DNA from: Beverwykella pulmonaria
Lineage: Eukaryota > Ascomycota > Dothideomycetes > Pleosporales > Melanommataceae
Length of the DNA stretch: 64,000 bases
Assembly (NCBI GenBank): GCA_001599595.1
Contig: BCHH01000004.1
Coordinates: 2,003,675 to 2,067,674, forward strand
Direction: 5' to 3'
Shown here: positions 36,488-49,600 of the stretch, in pieces
How the letters are laid out: every line of letters begins with the position of its first letter
Position numbering within the stretch: the first letter of the stretch is position 1
The notes under the pieces: generated by a model
Databases searched by the model: none
What the model was told of the DNA's origin: nothing
The model's input: only the letters and a program-made list of their open reading frames with translations
Translations under genes and position numbers: made by a program

Positions 36488-38751
36488 AGAACAATGATCG
36501 CATCTCAGGAAGGGTGGTTAGGATTAGAGATTGGGGTTGGGGAAGCGAACGTGTGTCTTATATTTGTACAGTGCCACCACCTACTTACTTAAAAGAATAA
36601 GACTTAACAATTTCTTTGACGTTCGTGAAGTAGAAGCCAGGTTGATGATGGTAGATATACTTATTTGGTTATTGCATGTTTGCGCTTTGCGTGTCTGCTG
36701 ATGTAGTGTAGCATCAATGCAGTTTTTCTTGAGTTTAGCCCCTTATTCTTGTAGGGGAGATTGCGTGTAATGTATTTGCGGGTGAGTTGAAGGAGGTATA
36801 AATACTCCGTTAAGGGTTGTCTTGACTGACTGTCAATCTTATGATCCTGCCCCTCGACGTCCTCAATAAGGTTTAGCGGTAAGGGTATTCATTGAATAGG
36901 GTTGTCTACATGTTCAGATACAGCCGCTTCGATGCTCCCAATGCCACTTGAAAATAATTAGGTACCAGCTTATAGTGGCAGGCTGTAGCTAACAAGGAAG
37001 TTAGTATCAGTGTTGTTTTCGAAGAACTTGCGATAACAAATTAAGATTCAAAGAAACTCTACGCATGCATATAGTGAAAATGGGGGTCAAGCGATTCGTC
37101 TCCAACGGGAGAGCCCGGAGTATATAAACCTCAGCGTGCATCACACTTGCAAAATACTACACTCGAGGCTCGAAACCACTGCGCCTGAACATAAGGTCAC
37201 ACTCTGATGCTTGAGTTTAACATCAAGAACTACTGAACCTACTGGACCTACTGGATTAGACAGGTCACAAGCCTGAATCCCTTCAAATTGGTGCACTGCA
37301 AATATGCGCATCCTCCAAACGTAGTATAGCCAGCAAATTAGTCCATGGCTGTTAAATCCAACCTGCTTCCACGAGACCGAACTGCAGCTTGAGAGGCTCG
37401 TTTTCGAGGTTGTTGGTGACAAAAGCCGCCTTCTCCGTGGGATGGGTGCTGTAGACGTTAGGCATGTATTTGCAGGGGAAAGCACCAGAGCAGGAAAGCT
37501 ACTAATTGGGGAAGAGTGATATTTGTATGCTCATCAAATTGATAATGTCATTCATTTCAGGAATTTACGTTCTACAACCACCATTGAGGAGATGATTATT
37601 AGGTAGAAGTTCGAGTACATCAAAACCGGTAATTAGTGCAGTGTCCAAAGGGGTACGGAAGAAGGCTATAAAAGGCTTAGAACTTGCGACTTTCGACCGC
37701 ATGAGCCGAGAGCAATATTGGTCTTTATGGTAGATATTAATAGATGCAGATGACCAGTTCTCCAGGATTTGGTTAGGCCCAATGACCTGGACAGTCTTCA
37801 AAGGATGATGGAAAGGTTGGGGATTACCTAACGGTGATCCACGAGAGGGCGCAGAAATAACGCCCTTACTGCTTTCTTTGACTTGTTTCCTTTACTGTGC
37901 AATATACATTGAACAACAACACATCTTTTATAAACTCCTGGGATACCCTACAGCTTATACAAATAAGTATTATGATAAATTTCACCTCAGGGCTATTCGC
38001 GAGCGAGAATAGGCAACATTGTTCAACTAAATCCTCCTGTACCTGCCAGAACAGCTTTTATAGCCTTATAAAAATCTTCGAGGCACCCCTGTGAATATTC
38101 TTAAAGGTGCCAATAAGTAGCAGTATAATCTATTGTAAGCTAGTATACTAAGGTTTGACGTCTTGGGTAAAGTGACTGGTTGGTGCTATGTTCATATGGT
38201 GCGCAGATCTGGACCGACATTCTTCAGCACTTCTGAGGGATACCTCGAGCTCAGCTAGGCGCAAACTCACATCTTCCAATCTCCTCCAAAAATCAAAAGT
38301 CTGGTCACCATGAGAAATTCCCTTCATAGAACGTACCTGAAGGATTGGTTAATACAATGGCTTTACAGCAGTGAAGCATAATTTTTAGATTGGCTTTTCT
38401 TTTTTGGTAGCTTTTCAATTCTACAATACTTGTCCGGAGGTGTATGAAGTCTCAGATTTGTCTAGCCCTTTTTGGGGATAAGACATGAGTATTAAGAAGT
38501 ATTTGTGCTAAACCTTGCGGCTAAGGTAATGTTCACTGGCTTAAATCTCCGTTCGAAACACTGGAGAGGCCAGGATTTACTGGATACACAGGATGGACAA
38601 ACACCTAAACACATTCCGACCCAAAGCATATCCTTCGAACGACCAGGACCGCGTCAGAGATAGGCCAATCACTTCACGAAGTCCATCTCTTCACCACCAA
38701 GTGCCCTTGATGCTTCTCACCAACAAGCAAAGCTCTAGCCTGAATCACCTC
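36488..38751. other. 2.3 kb gene-poor stretch
   Basis: 3' flank of cytochrome c1, then AT-rich sequence with short open frames only. A short coding-looking fragment at 37352-37465 is listed separately. No transposon or RNA gene recognised. Confidence 0.4.
37352..37465 (-). pseudogene. short coding-like fragment, possible alcohol dehydrogenase N-terminus
   Basis: An ATG at 37465 opens a 37-codon frame (MPNVYSTHPTEKAAFVTNN...) whose KAAFV...EPLKLQ pattern resembles the first strand of medium-chain zinc alcohol dehydrogenase/CipB-like proteins. No further dehydrogenase sequence follows in any nearby frame, so if the match is right it is a remnant. The resemblance is short and tentative. Confidence 0.2.
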
Positions 38752-39413
38752 CTATACAAAAGCGTGTCTAATCTCGTCTCTACCCGAGATGTCGCCGTAT
38801 ATAAAACCCGGGTTATTATCTTCGGAGTTGTCGAAACCATCAGACAGCGCATCGATGCCTAGATGCTCCACTGCTTTATGAGGATGAGTTTGAACTTCTT
38901 GAGCTGCATGTCTATGCCATCTAGGCGCGATAGATTTGAAGCCAGGGTTCGCCGGGCAGGCTCGATGAGAGCGAGAAGCATAAACGGAGGATCTTGAGGC
39001 CAAGGTTTTCTCGATGTGTGCGCAAAGACATAATAGTTTCAATCTCAAGGGTTCGATTAGAATACGATGCCTCAACGGGAGATCTTTTCGTGCCACTGAT
39101 TGAATCGGTCTTTGAACGTGAGGCTCTTAATATAGGTAGGCTTGAACAGGGGCGAGGTTTTGCTGGTGCCTCGATTTGTAGAGTTGTTTGTCACAAACCA
39201 AACGGCCGAGAGCCAACGAGCATGAATCCGCAACTGTTCAAACCCTTCCTCAAGCATAGCGTTTTTGGCCAGAAGCCATTGAGGAAGTACTCTCGACTCT
39301 TTTCCTTCTGTATAACAGTCGTATTGTATTTCTAGCAGTGTCTTTAAATTGTGCTCCGCCCTGACTACCCGCTCGAACTCCAACAAGTGATACACTACTC
39401 TATTGCTCGCCAT
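38752..39413 (-). pseudogene. decayed ELRD-family protein gene (copy 3)
   Basis: The 113-codon frame at 39072-39413 contains WLLAKNAMLEEGFEQL, aligned without gaps to WFLTNKAILKEGLEQL in copy 2 (9 of 16 identical). PLFKPTYIKSLTF follows, then a stop. Downstream, in another frame, coding-like sequence continues (LSRLDGIDMQLKKFKL near 38920), typical of the later part of these proteins. The stop codons at 39072 and in the region 39040-39060 break the reading. No ELRD opening was found upstream, so the 5' end may be lost. Confidence 0.45.
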
Positions 39414-41050
39414 CTACCTCATGTGTTTTCGAGAAGTTATAGTTCTTGCAACACTCAACTTCCAGAGTAGCACCGGGGCCGACTTCGGCACATTGATCTT
39501 GTTGGCTCGAGCTGTAGGAATTTCCTCCCTTGCATTTCATCTAGACAGCATAGCCCTAGAGCGACTCTTGGTTACGTGTAATACGGTATGACATTTAGTC
39601 TAAAAGGCCGGCAATACATGCTGCACGCTATGTTAGTCCTCAGCGGAGAATAATAGAGTTATGTCTACGAAGACTGATAAACCCTTACAAGATACCTGCT
39701 AGCAGAGAGAGTAAGGTCTAAAATGTTAAAGTTAATCATGTTGCGCTCTGCCCATATTCACTACCTGTGATTTTCTCCGTAGATGTGGGAGCTTATTGAA
39801 GCGCCGCAATAGTAGATGATGACGAGCGCAGGTTAATTAATGGTACCTAGTCATTTCATGACCTGGGCTTTGAGTTTCTGATATTGATCTTATATAGGCA
39901 TGATGTGTATCGCATCTTCCAGCCGTGGGTCATGCCAACGCCTCCCGATTCAAGATAAGCATATCTTTCTATCTCGATATGAGGCTGTGAAGGCAGCAGA
40001 CATAGAGGTTAGATAAAAGAAGACAAGGAAGAAGGGAACGCGTATGGGGAGCTGAGAGAGGTTTCGGCTGATGTGAGGGAAGATGGATATCGCAAGGTCT
40101 AAAATGGCGGGTGGAATATAGTTGAGATGTTTGGAGGTGCCCTGAAGAGTCTGGGAGACGGTAGGAAGCGTAGACCCCACCTAAGGACTGTAGACAACAT
40201 TTTGAATTCGAGTACCTCTCGTACCACAATGGCAGAGGGCGATTCTAAGAAGCTCGCGTGGGTAGGAGCGCCAGAGACACAAGTTCGCAACCGAGTTGAG
40301 ATGCAGAAGCTTTGCAATCAGGCTTGCTCATTTAACAGCATTCATCTGAGTCACAAGCCAGATTCTGAAGATATCCCAGGCTTTGGATCGCACTCTCCCT
40401 TAAGGGACTCGACTACCCGATCAGGCGATGCTTGAGGCAAAGGCGCATTTCATGTCCGTCCGTAATGCTCGTATTTCAAGTCCGGGAGGCTTGCATTTGG
40501 CATCAACGTGCTGGGGTAGAAGCAAATATGCGAAGCTAGGAGAAGATATATCCGCGGGCGAAGCTCTCGACAAGAAAAAGAGCCTGTGACACCTGCCACC
40601 AATTCTCAAAAAGCTCTGGTGCCCAGGGCAATTTAACTATAAGACTGAAAGAGGTAATGAATATTCCGGTACGTAACGGCACTGCGTCCTTAGTGCGACC
40701 ATGGTGTAAGCTGCTTTACTCGCATATCGGGCGGCGGTATCTCGATCAAAGATATCGAGTTCCTGGAGTCTCCCCGCAGAAGCAGGTGGATTACCTTTCC
40801 TTATCGCAGCATTCATACATATCGTATGTCCGTTACCGGTAACCCTCACGGCCCGAAAAAGCATACATCATGCAGACCCATATACTATGATGTAATTACT
40901 TTTCCTCGCTAAAGTTTCATACCTAGCCTCTTTTTGTTGTACAGCCGTATCATATACATGAAATGACTGCCGGGATCCGATGCAAAGCGCCCTAACGCCT
41001 TTTGTATGATACATGGTTGTTATGCAGCTCAGAAGAATGCCCCTCCAGGA
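39414..41050. other. 1.6 kb without a supported gene
   Basis: Upstream of decayed copy 3 and downstream (3') of COX23. The frame at 40127-40435 (plus) is open but resembles nothing, and is covered by open frames on the other strand. I see no gene here. Confidence 0.4.
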
Positions 41051-41767
41051 CTACTTGTCCCTCTTGTCCAGACCACCTCCAAACCACGAACTCTTCCTTC
41101 TAGCCTCTTTCCGTGCATTTTGCTGTCGGGTGCAGGGTCAGCGATCGCTCTGTATTATAGTAAATGCGGTATAGGTGGAGGTGTCATGTCTGTAATCTGG
41201 GACCGGTCACGAGGGCGATAAGGCGGGGCTGGGCGAGGCACGCGAGCGGGTAGATAGATAGATAGCTGGATTGTAGGAATGCATAGTTTTCCGTGGAAAG
41301 AGTCGAATAGTAATTAACAGTACGTACCCATTGCTCCTTGCAGTCTCGATAAGCTCTGATATCGCAGATTGTGTCAGCATGTGATCAGCCAGAACTGAGG
41401 CTGGGAGGAAGCAGGTAAGGATATCCCCGGAAATTCGAGGTTCAAAGGTTGACGATGCTCCACGGCCAGGTATCGTGAGGTGTGGAGGGGTTTCTCACTG
41501 GAAGAAATCGGTGCACATGGCCCTCTCGCCGCCATTGCGATGCAGACACCGTATGCTCCTCTTTGCCGCGTCCTGGCACGGGTCGAAATACTCGCTGTAA
41601 GCTTTACTACACACAGAAATGGCCGGGTCAGTCCGGTGGTCAAGTGAGCGTGAGGATGAACAGCGCACGCACTTCTCGAACCTGGTGGCGGTCGGGCCAG
41701 ACCAGGTCCCGTTGTCGGTGGACGTTGAGTTCGAGGCGTCCGAAGCCTTCAAGTCCTTGTCTGCCAT
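41051..41767 (-). CDS. COX23: COX23, twin CX9C copper-delivery assembly factor of cytochrome oxidase
   Basis: Small intermembrane-space protein needed for cytochrome c oxidase assembly, imported and folded by the Mia40 disulphide relay. Spliced model: complement(join(41051..41122,41328..41355,41499..41606,41673..41767)), 100 aa. Exons are 95, 108, 28 and 72 nt, so most of the gene is invisible as a single open frame. After a disordered Ser/Thr-rich N-terminus comes the family core: [33 protein letters not shown] and [10 protein letters not shown], which supplies the two CX9C pairs (C-x9-C in each helix). The C-terminus [16 protein letters not shown] matches the basic SWFGG end of fungal Cox23. 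The third intron (205 nt, 41123-41327) is long for this window and holds a TAGA microsatellite. Confidence 0.93.
41251..41265. repeat. TAGA microsatellite in COX23 intron 3
   Basis: Three to four TAGA units, lying within the third intron of the minus-strand COX23 gene. Short and probably neutral. Confidence 0.7.
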
Positions 41768-44114
41768 CGTGAGTGTTGTCGTGGGCTGATGGGCGCGTGA
41801 GGGTGGTCACTTGGCGGGCGCGTGCAGCTGCATTGAAGCATCGTCGTCGGGAGAGAAAGCTGGTCGTTGGAGGAACTTCGGAGCTCGAAATAAGGGCCAA
41901 TTAGAGGTCGCGTCAAGGGTTATCGATAAAGAACAACTCCACGCGAGCGCCAAGAGATCTGCATCCCAACGCTCCGCACGAGCCACATCAGTCTATAACG
42001 TTCAGTCTTGAACTTGGTGTGGAGGGAACAAGTGAACAGCTCCTCGAAGGCGCGTGAAGTGGTAGCAAGGGATTGCGTCGGTCTGCATGTCTGCATGAGC
42101 TTCACCGTTCAGAGGGAGGTAATTTGGCGGCATTGGAAATATGCGCCCGCTTGAATCATATCCCCGCATTACGTCTCCTCATGAGGTAGAGGTAGACGTT
42201 CGAAAAAAAAAAAAGAAGAGGTTATCCCAATTCGCACACTTCGGTGCGGCTCGACTGAATCCGTCCTCGTAGCTCTCACCACTCGTTCTCTACATGTCAT
42301 ATTTAGATTCCAACATGCAGGCTCTCCTTGCTTCCCCGTCACGCTACTGCATTCATGCCTTACCGTGCCAGCACCTGGAACCGTATGTGGGATCATGGTG
42401 GCTGCGGAGGGAAGTCAGCCGGGACTGACCTTTGCGAATGAGAACGAACATGTGGAGGTTGGCTGATATTGATGAGGAGAGGGGTATAAATGCTTCCAAT
42501 CATGACATCCATGTTAGCCAATGCGTCTCCGTTAACGGACGTATAGCTAGCTAAGGCATGCATCTTGCGGATGTCCTGGATTTCATCTGTGCTGAGCTGC
42601 AGTAGAAATGGTACATGTCGCCGAATGCAGGTGCAGGCGACCATTGCTTTGCCTGGTGATCGCCAGGGTAGTCATCTATCTCCTCCGAACTGTGGCTGAT
42701 AATTTATCGATACGACATGACCAATGCGCAGACCCATTTTGATGTGCCGATGCGCTTCCCCATTTTCAGGCATAAATTCCATAAACCACAGACGCTCCAG
42801 CTTTCCAGACGACATCGCGACTCCACTTTGATAACTTCATGTCATGGCACTCTGCTAGCCCTCCACACCTTCTGTTTGCACCTCCACTTTTGATGTACGT
42901 GTCTTTATCGTCGCTTCCACTGGGCCAATGCGTGCCAACGAAATCAGCGATGAGCGCATGAAGACGTGTTCGCGACGGCATCTACGAAGGCATGCCGCCG
43001 TATTGACTCCGCAAATTCCAGGCATAGTCGACATTAACTTTGCCAGAGCGAGGGTAATGCCTAGCCTATGTTGCATCTGATGGTCTTTGTTGGAAGTTGC
43101 TTCAACAAAGCCGACAGGGACCGGGAATCTCAGGCGATTCAGTCCGTTGGATCGAAGGCTTCCGTGAACAGAAACACTTTCCATCCAAAAACAAAGTCAC
43201 GAAGTTCCTCATTCCCAATCCTCAGGTCGTAGCTGTGCATCGTCTAGTGAATTTGCGCGCGACGTGTGAAAGAAGGCAGTTTCGATTTGCATATGGTGGC
43301 CGCGCATTGCTGGTTCATGTTTGCTGGTCCAGTGGTGATCCGGCCCGACGAGCTTCGATAAGGGCGATAAGATCAAATGCTCCGACAACGGTTCAGGTTG
43401 CAACAGGTGGGGATCTTCGATGCTCAGCGAGCTGGTCCGTAAATCGAATCAGTCTAGGCTTCCAGTGCGCCAATGACATAACTGAATTTTGGTGTGGAGG
43501 GGAATTCGAAGGTGAACGTTGAAGCCAGCATGCGCCGCCCTGGCGGTATCAGAGCCGACTCAATGCGTCCCATCACCTGCGATGCCACGCACTTGACAAG
43601 AAACTAGAAGCTCGATGTTGGGGTATAAAAGAGTTAAAGGACTCTCTGTCACCATGCTCTCTTCATAAATCCATATTTGTGGTGAAGCAGTCCGAAAAGC
43701 TCCTGCTTGTCTTGTTAGTCTCTATACTCGCCTTCTTTGAGACTTAGCCTCACTCAACCACACATCGTTCCAATTCCTCCTCTCTCACCACATACTCCTA
43801 TCTCTGCTTTATAGCTCCCAGAAGTGAGTATGCCTTGGTTCTTATCGGCTGTCATCGACACAGCTATTAAACGCCCTCAAACTGTTCGAATGTTCTCTTC
43901 CCGTTTACCCACGTTGTCACACACACTCTCGATTTCTCTTGAGTCGTAGACAAGCGCTGTTACATTTGCTTCACAAAATTCGCAGCAGCTATAGTCCTGC
44001 GCGCTCATTAGCACAACACCTTCGACATCCATTTCTCAAGGCCTTCCATTGCTAGTTTCCAAATCTTTCCTCCTCTTCCCATGTCCTTCTTGTATACTCG
44101 TTCTGACCACCTTC
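41768..44114. other. 2.3 kb divergent intergenic region
   Basis: Lies between COX23 (minus) and the dioxygenase-like gene (plus) and should hold both promoters. A 12-nt A run is at about 42204. The part from 43700 to 44114 is pyrimidine-rich and looks like a long 5' leader; it has a gtgagt at about 43822 that could be the donor of a leader intron. Open frames at 42169-43522 overlap on both strands and are unrecognised. Confidence 0.4.
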
Positions 44115-45407
44115 ATGGACCCAGTCGTAGATAAACGAAGAGACTCCATGGCCGCGGTCGCCACCCAACGTGTCTCGGCGCTCCCACGCCCGAACTTCAG
44201 GCCCATCATTGAGCATGCTCCTCTCAAGAAGCAGGGTCAAGATGTCGTCAAATTTGATCCGAAGAAACATCTTGCTTATACACCTCCAACTAAGATCACC
44301 ATGATGAAGGATATTGGATACGCCGAAGACACTGGCGTTTCTCCAGTGGCCGTCTCGCAACCTTTCCAACTCTTCTCCCCTGAGGCAGTCCAGCAGATGC
44401 GGGCTGAAATCTTCACACCGGAAGTCATGGAGAATTGTAGCTACAGTAGTACCATTGCCGCACGTCAGCTTCGGGGCTACGCATCGAAGTGAGTTCAAAG
44501 TATCTTGCCACCTCTTTTGACTGGCACTGACATAGTGCAGGTATGCTCCATTCACATATGATGCGTGGAACCATCCCGACACCCTCGCCATCATGTCGAA
44601 GGTTGCAGGCGTCGATCTTGTGCCCCAATTCGACTATGAAATTGGAAACATCAACTTGTCCGTAAAGACGGACGAGCAGACTAAAGAAGAACTTGCTGCC
44701 ATAGACAAGCAGAAGAGTTTTTTTGCCGATGATGAGGGTATTGCCGGTTGTCCATGGGAGGATGACAAGCCCATTGTTGGATGGCACACAGACAGCTATC
44801 CATTTGTTTGTGTGCTCATGTTGAGCGATTGCACAAATATGGTTGGAGGCGAGACTGCTCTTCGTACCGCGAGTGGAGAAATTATGAAGGTTCGAGGTCC
44901 CCAGGAGGTATGTTTCCACTCTTTGTCCTCAAAAAAGAAATTGCCTAATTCGCATGTTAGGGCTGTGGAGTGATTTTGCAAGGGCGTTACATCACTCATC
45001 AAGCTCTGCGTGCTCTAGGGGCCAAAGAGCGCATAACTTCTGTGACTAGTTTCCGTCCTCGCTCCGCCTTCAAGAAGGACGACACAGTGTTGACAACTGT
45101 TCGCCCTATCTCAGACCTGTCGGAGCTGTACTACGACTTTGCAGAATATCGATGTGAGATAATGGAAGAGCGGCTTCGGAAGGAGCGCAAGGACATCATG
45201 GCTCGTCGCAGGGCCCGGAAGAAGTTTGACACTCTTGCACACAAGAGGTTTCTCGAGGAGTCTGTCGCTTTCATGGCACACACCAATAAAGAGATGATCG
45301 AAGACAGCAAGGTCATTTCTGGATATATTGAGAAGGTCAACATTCCAGATGTCGTGGTTGGAGCGACGGAAGACGCTCGCCCTACGAAGCGCGCACGAGT
45401 CGAGTAG
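44115..45407 (+). CDS. 2OG-Fe(II) dioxygenase-like protein, uncharacterised
   Basis: Spliced model: join(44115..44488,44541..44907,44961..45407), 395 aa. The middle contains the double-stranded beta-helix signature of 2-oxoglutarate/Fe(II) oxygenases: the HxD pair in GWHTDSYPF (His about 207, Asp about 209), a distal His in GRYITHQAL (about 260), and an Arg in KERITSVTSFRP (about 271) for 2-oxoglutarate. GGETALRTASGEIMKV between them is the usual strand pair. After the fold comes a long charged helix (EERLRKERKDIMARRRARKKF) with a nuclear-localisation-like basic run, ending in RPTKRARVE, another possible nuclear signal. Substrate unknown; a nuclear role is an inference. An upstream non-ATG extension was rejected in favour of ATG 44115. 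Confidence 0.82.
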
Positions 45408-46685
45408 AATGTGGTTGCGGAAATTGAGGTTTCGCTTAAGGTTGTTGCTTGAGGTTATCGCTTGAGGGTTATTCCGAGTATTGCTCCGAGTGTCGCTTTA
45501 GGAAGTCGATTCATGTAGCTGCTGTGGATTGTACACATTCTCTACTCTAGCGATTGTTTTTGGTTTGTTGATACTTTCTTCCGAGCACGTTCATGACGGT
45601 GCATGTGTGCTATGTGTGGGTTGCGACGGAATTGACCAGTTGCTGTTCGTTCTTCTGGTCTTGGAGTTTCCAGCGAATACAAGATGCGAGATAATTCACA
45701 TACTGCCAACGAACATGCAGAACGCAAAGGGAAGAGTGAGCAGTGGTTAGAGAAGGGGATGAGTGTATTTGGACGAGCAGAAATATGTAATCAATAACAG
45801 AAGGAAGAATGGATCAAACGAGCAACCTCTTGACTCAATTTGACGTTTACCTTCTTGAGTTGGCCCCTCTCTGTTTGCGTTTACCGCTAGCTGCCCTCTG
45901 GATATCTACTACGTTTGATCAGCGGGGGATTGTAAAATGGAGAAGCATACATACGGGGAAGGTTATTGACTGTGTCAAATGTTCTAATTTGCCAAGAAGA
46001 AAGTTGGACCGCAGTGCTTCATGATAGGGATGTTGGAGCGTGCCTGGTGAAGGAAACTAGGAAAGGAAACGAGCATATTTTGATTACCTAGACTCCAGAG
46101 GTTCCGTCATGGGTGCTGACTATCACGCAACCCAGCAACGTGGCAGCTGTCGAACTGAGAAAAACACGGAAGAATTTGCAATGTTGCCAACCTCGGTAGC
46201 CTTTCCATATCAAAAATCATTCGCGAGGGCGTATACCCTTCGGTCAGTGTCGTCGGGTAATAGGCTGGATGATAAAGAGGGTGGAAATAATCATCGACCT
46301 AAGCTCGGCGCGTATCCGCAACGGACGCAATTTGATCAATGGCTGACGAAAGCATTAAACCATCACCAGGTAGGCGCTGTCAGCAGCGAAGGGTGAGGCT
46401 GTCGAGAGGCGAGAGTGAGAGGGATTGGCGAGCGAGACCTGGCGGGCAGGGCGTCTATTTGTGCCCGGGCCCATGAGTTAGCGGGCGGCGCTACTCCGGT
46501 ATGTCTCCGCAGCCGGCAACCACACCTAACGCCAACTCGCCTTGGGTCGCTGCTGCATATCAGAGCGTACTGACTGCCACCGAGCGTGCTTTCCCCGGGC
46601 GTGGATGCATGACGGCAGGAGCTTCTGATTCTCGTTACCTTGCTTGTTGTACCCAGCCTTGTCTCTTTTTGCTGCGCTCCGCACC
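45408..46685. other. intergenic, upstream of RING gene
   Basis: 1.3 kb between two plus-strand genes. No supported gene; the frames on both strands between 45529 and 46695 are short and unrecognised. Confidence 0.45.
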
Positions 46686-49600
46686 ATGAACCCACGGCCT
46701 TCGCCCACCCCGCCCACCGGGGCCCGCCCTCGAAACTCGTCGTCGTCCATCACCTCCTCACATAGCCCAAGCACCTTGCAGCAGCCGGCAACCATGGCCT
46801 CCGGCTCGAAGCTGGGCCGCGGAACCACGCCAACCTCCAGTAGGTCGACCATCAAGCTAGCCGACAGCGAGAGACCCACACGGCCATCCAGCAAGGACAG
46901 CCTGAAGCAGAAGATGCCAAAGATGGCGGAGGAAGCCCCAAAGCAGAGCAAGTCCGAAGAGGTAAGACGTCGTGGGAGCACAGTGGAACAAAGAAACCGA
47001 GCTGACTATCGCCATTCCAGCAGTTGCAAGCCCTGAAGACCGACTTTGACGGCCTGCGTTCCCACCTCACGTGCAAAATCTGCGACCGGTTGCTGTACCA
47101 GCCTTACATAATATCGTGTGGACACACGTACTGCTACAGTGTAAGTACCCTATTAAATCCTCTGGCTAGCAAATCTGACGCTTTCGCAGTGCCTCTGCAC
47201 CTGGTTCGTCAACAACAAAGCCCGCAAGACATGTCCGGACTGTCGAGCAGTAGTGACGCAAACCCCCGCGCCTGCTTACGTTGTGAGTTAGGCCCTCTAT
47301 AGTGTGCTCCTCCATGCTTAACGTTGTAATTTTAGATCCGCGACATGACCACCATCTTCATCAACCGCGCTGAGCTGCTGCCCGCTGGTGAGACGATCGA
47401 GGAGCACCTTAAATGGCAGAAAGAAGAGGCAGACGCCTGTCAGATAGACAAGGACAACAAGGATCCCCGGAATGGCGGTCTGTTCAAGGGCTGCTTTAGG
47501 GCGTCACACCCAGCACGTGCTCCCCCTCTACGCGTTGTCCGGGACCAAGATGACGGCGTCGACCGATGTCCCATGTGCACCTGGGAGCTCGAGGATGGAG
47601 AATGCGCCCAGTGTGGCCTGTTTTTTGACGACAACGGAGAGTTGACGTGGAATGACAGCTTTACGGGCTTTAGTGACGGTGATGAGACGTCTGAACGAGA
47701 CACGTCTGGGGAGGATCTTGATCCCGAGATCGACATGGAAGATGCCGACTTCGACGGCTACGGCGACAACATGGAAGACTGGCAGGACTACCTCGGAGAT
47801 GAAGCATCCTTTATGATGAGGAGGTTTCTCGAGCACGGAATCCCCCCGCAGTTCGCACGCCGTCGACCTCTCTCACATAGCGAAGCCGGCAGCAGGCGGT
47901 CATATAGTCACAGTGTCTCAGACATATACGCCGATGAGATGGATACAGTCGAAGAAGAAGACGAAGACGGCCTTGACGAGGACTCGTCCATGAACGATTT
48001 CATTGACGATGATGTTGGTGAAACAGAGTCTACATCCTCGCCGCGTGCTTCATCTACACCTGGACAGACCCCACAGCCAACCAACAATCGACCAAGAGTC
48101 CAGGGCAGAGCCCGTCGTGTCGTCGAATCTGAATCTTCTTCGTCTGTGTCTGGTGCCATCGAAGAGGAAGATGAAGAAGATGAGGGTCCAATCCGCCGGG
48201 GTCAGAGAAATCGAGCCCAGACTCGAATGCTCAACCGTGCCAACGGCTCACGAGAACCAAGTGGGACCTCGTCATCTACGACTACCGAAGCATCGGCCGA
48301 ACAGGATCTCGACGAGGACACGCAGGCCTTGCTAGCCGCTGAGGGGTGGATGCTGCAACATGATGGGCCTGACGATGAGATGGATGAGGACGAGGATGAG
48401 GATGATAGTGATGGGGGCAGAACGACTGTTGGGTGGGACACGACTGCGAATTCCAATGACAGAGTCCGATTGGGCGGTTCTCTAACACCTACTGCAGATC
48501 GACCTCGACCTAACGCCCCCATCCGTCCGCCATCGCGCGTGGGCAACAACCCACGATTTATGGACGCTTCGCGCGGTCTCCGGCGGAGATCTTCGGTGCT
48601 CACCACCTCAACGGCCAATTACGAAGATGGTGAGGCTGACGACGACGACTCAGATCTCGACCGAGACGGAGACATCACCATGGCTATGAACTCCCTACGA
48701 TCACGCCGCTCCCAAGCTCAGATGCGTTCCATGGCTGCTTTCAATAACCCTAACACTCGATTCGCAAATCGAGGTCTCTCCCAAGGCGCCCCGATTGATT
48801 TGGACACTGATGACAACTCAGACAACTCGCAGCCTCGAACACGCCAATACAACCCACGGATTAGCTGGATGTTCGCTGACCACCAACGCGCGCTTCAGGA
48901 ATTTCAGAGAGGAGGGGCACTTATGGACTTGGAGCCCCGCTCCACGACTCCAATCGCTCGCCCGAGGACATCTAATAGGAATCGCCCAAGCCCAGCACAA
49001 ACATTCTCTCCTTTCGCACCCCCAGCACCGTCACGTCTGCGCACCCCTCTAATGGACAATTCGTCCAATCTTGCTTCGACCGCTCGTGGACCGATGTCCT
49101 CACCAAGGCGAGGCGTCATATCTCCAACTTTACCCACTGCGTCTGGCGTTGGCAATAACTTTAGGGCAGAGCGTGTACCATCTGTCAGCTCAACCAGTAA
49201 CGCTTCTGGTATCCTCACGCCTGGTACTTCAACTGGCCGATCAACACCAACAGCACAACAATCCATCAACTCTATATCTCAGATGCAAGCTGCAGCGACT
49301 AATGATGTGATCGACCGGCCTCCCAGCAGAGTGAACCGGCCCCCTTCTACGACAGGAAGACGGACTCCGGCTGGTTTCTCTCCTGTGTATTCAGGCTTCC
49401 CCCATTCCAATGTGGGATTGAACATTCAAGGACGCATCTTTCCTAATCAGCCCCTAGGCAATCCATGGGGGGCCTATGTTCAGCAACGTGGTCCAAGGAG
49501 TCGCAACTCTCGTCCCGCACTCAGGGACCAACCCTCAACAGCAACTCTGAGGGCTGCCAACTCTCGTGCCAACATTCGCGATGGCGTTAATCCACCACAA

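Noticed and set aside
40127..40435. 102-codon plus-strand frame
   Set aside because: No recognisable domain, and the minus strand is equally open here.
43097..43522. 141-codon plus-strand frame between COX23 and the dioxygenase-like gene
   Set aside because: Starts without a convincing ATG context, matches nothing, and overlaps minus-strand open frames.
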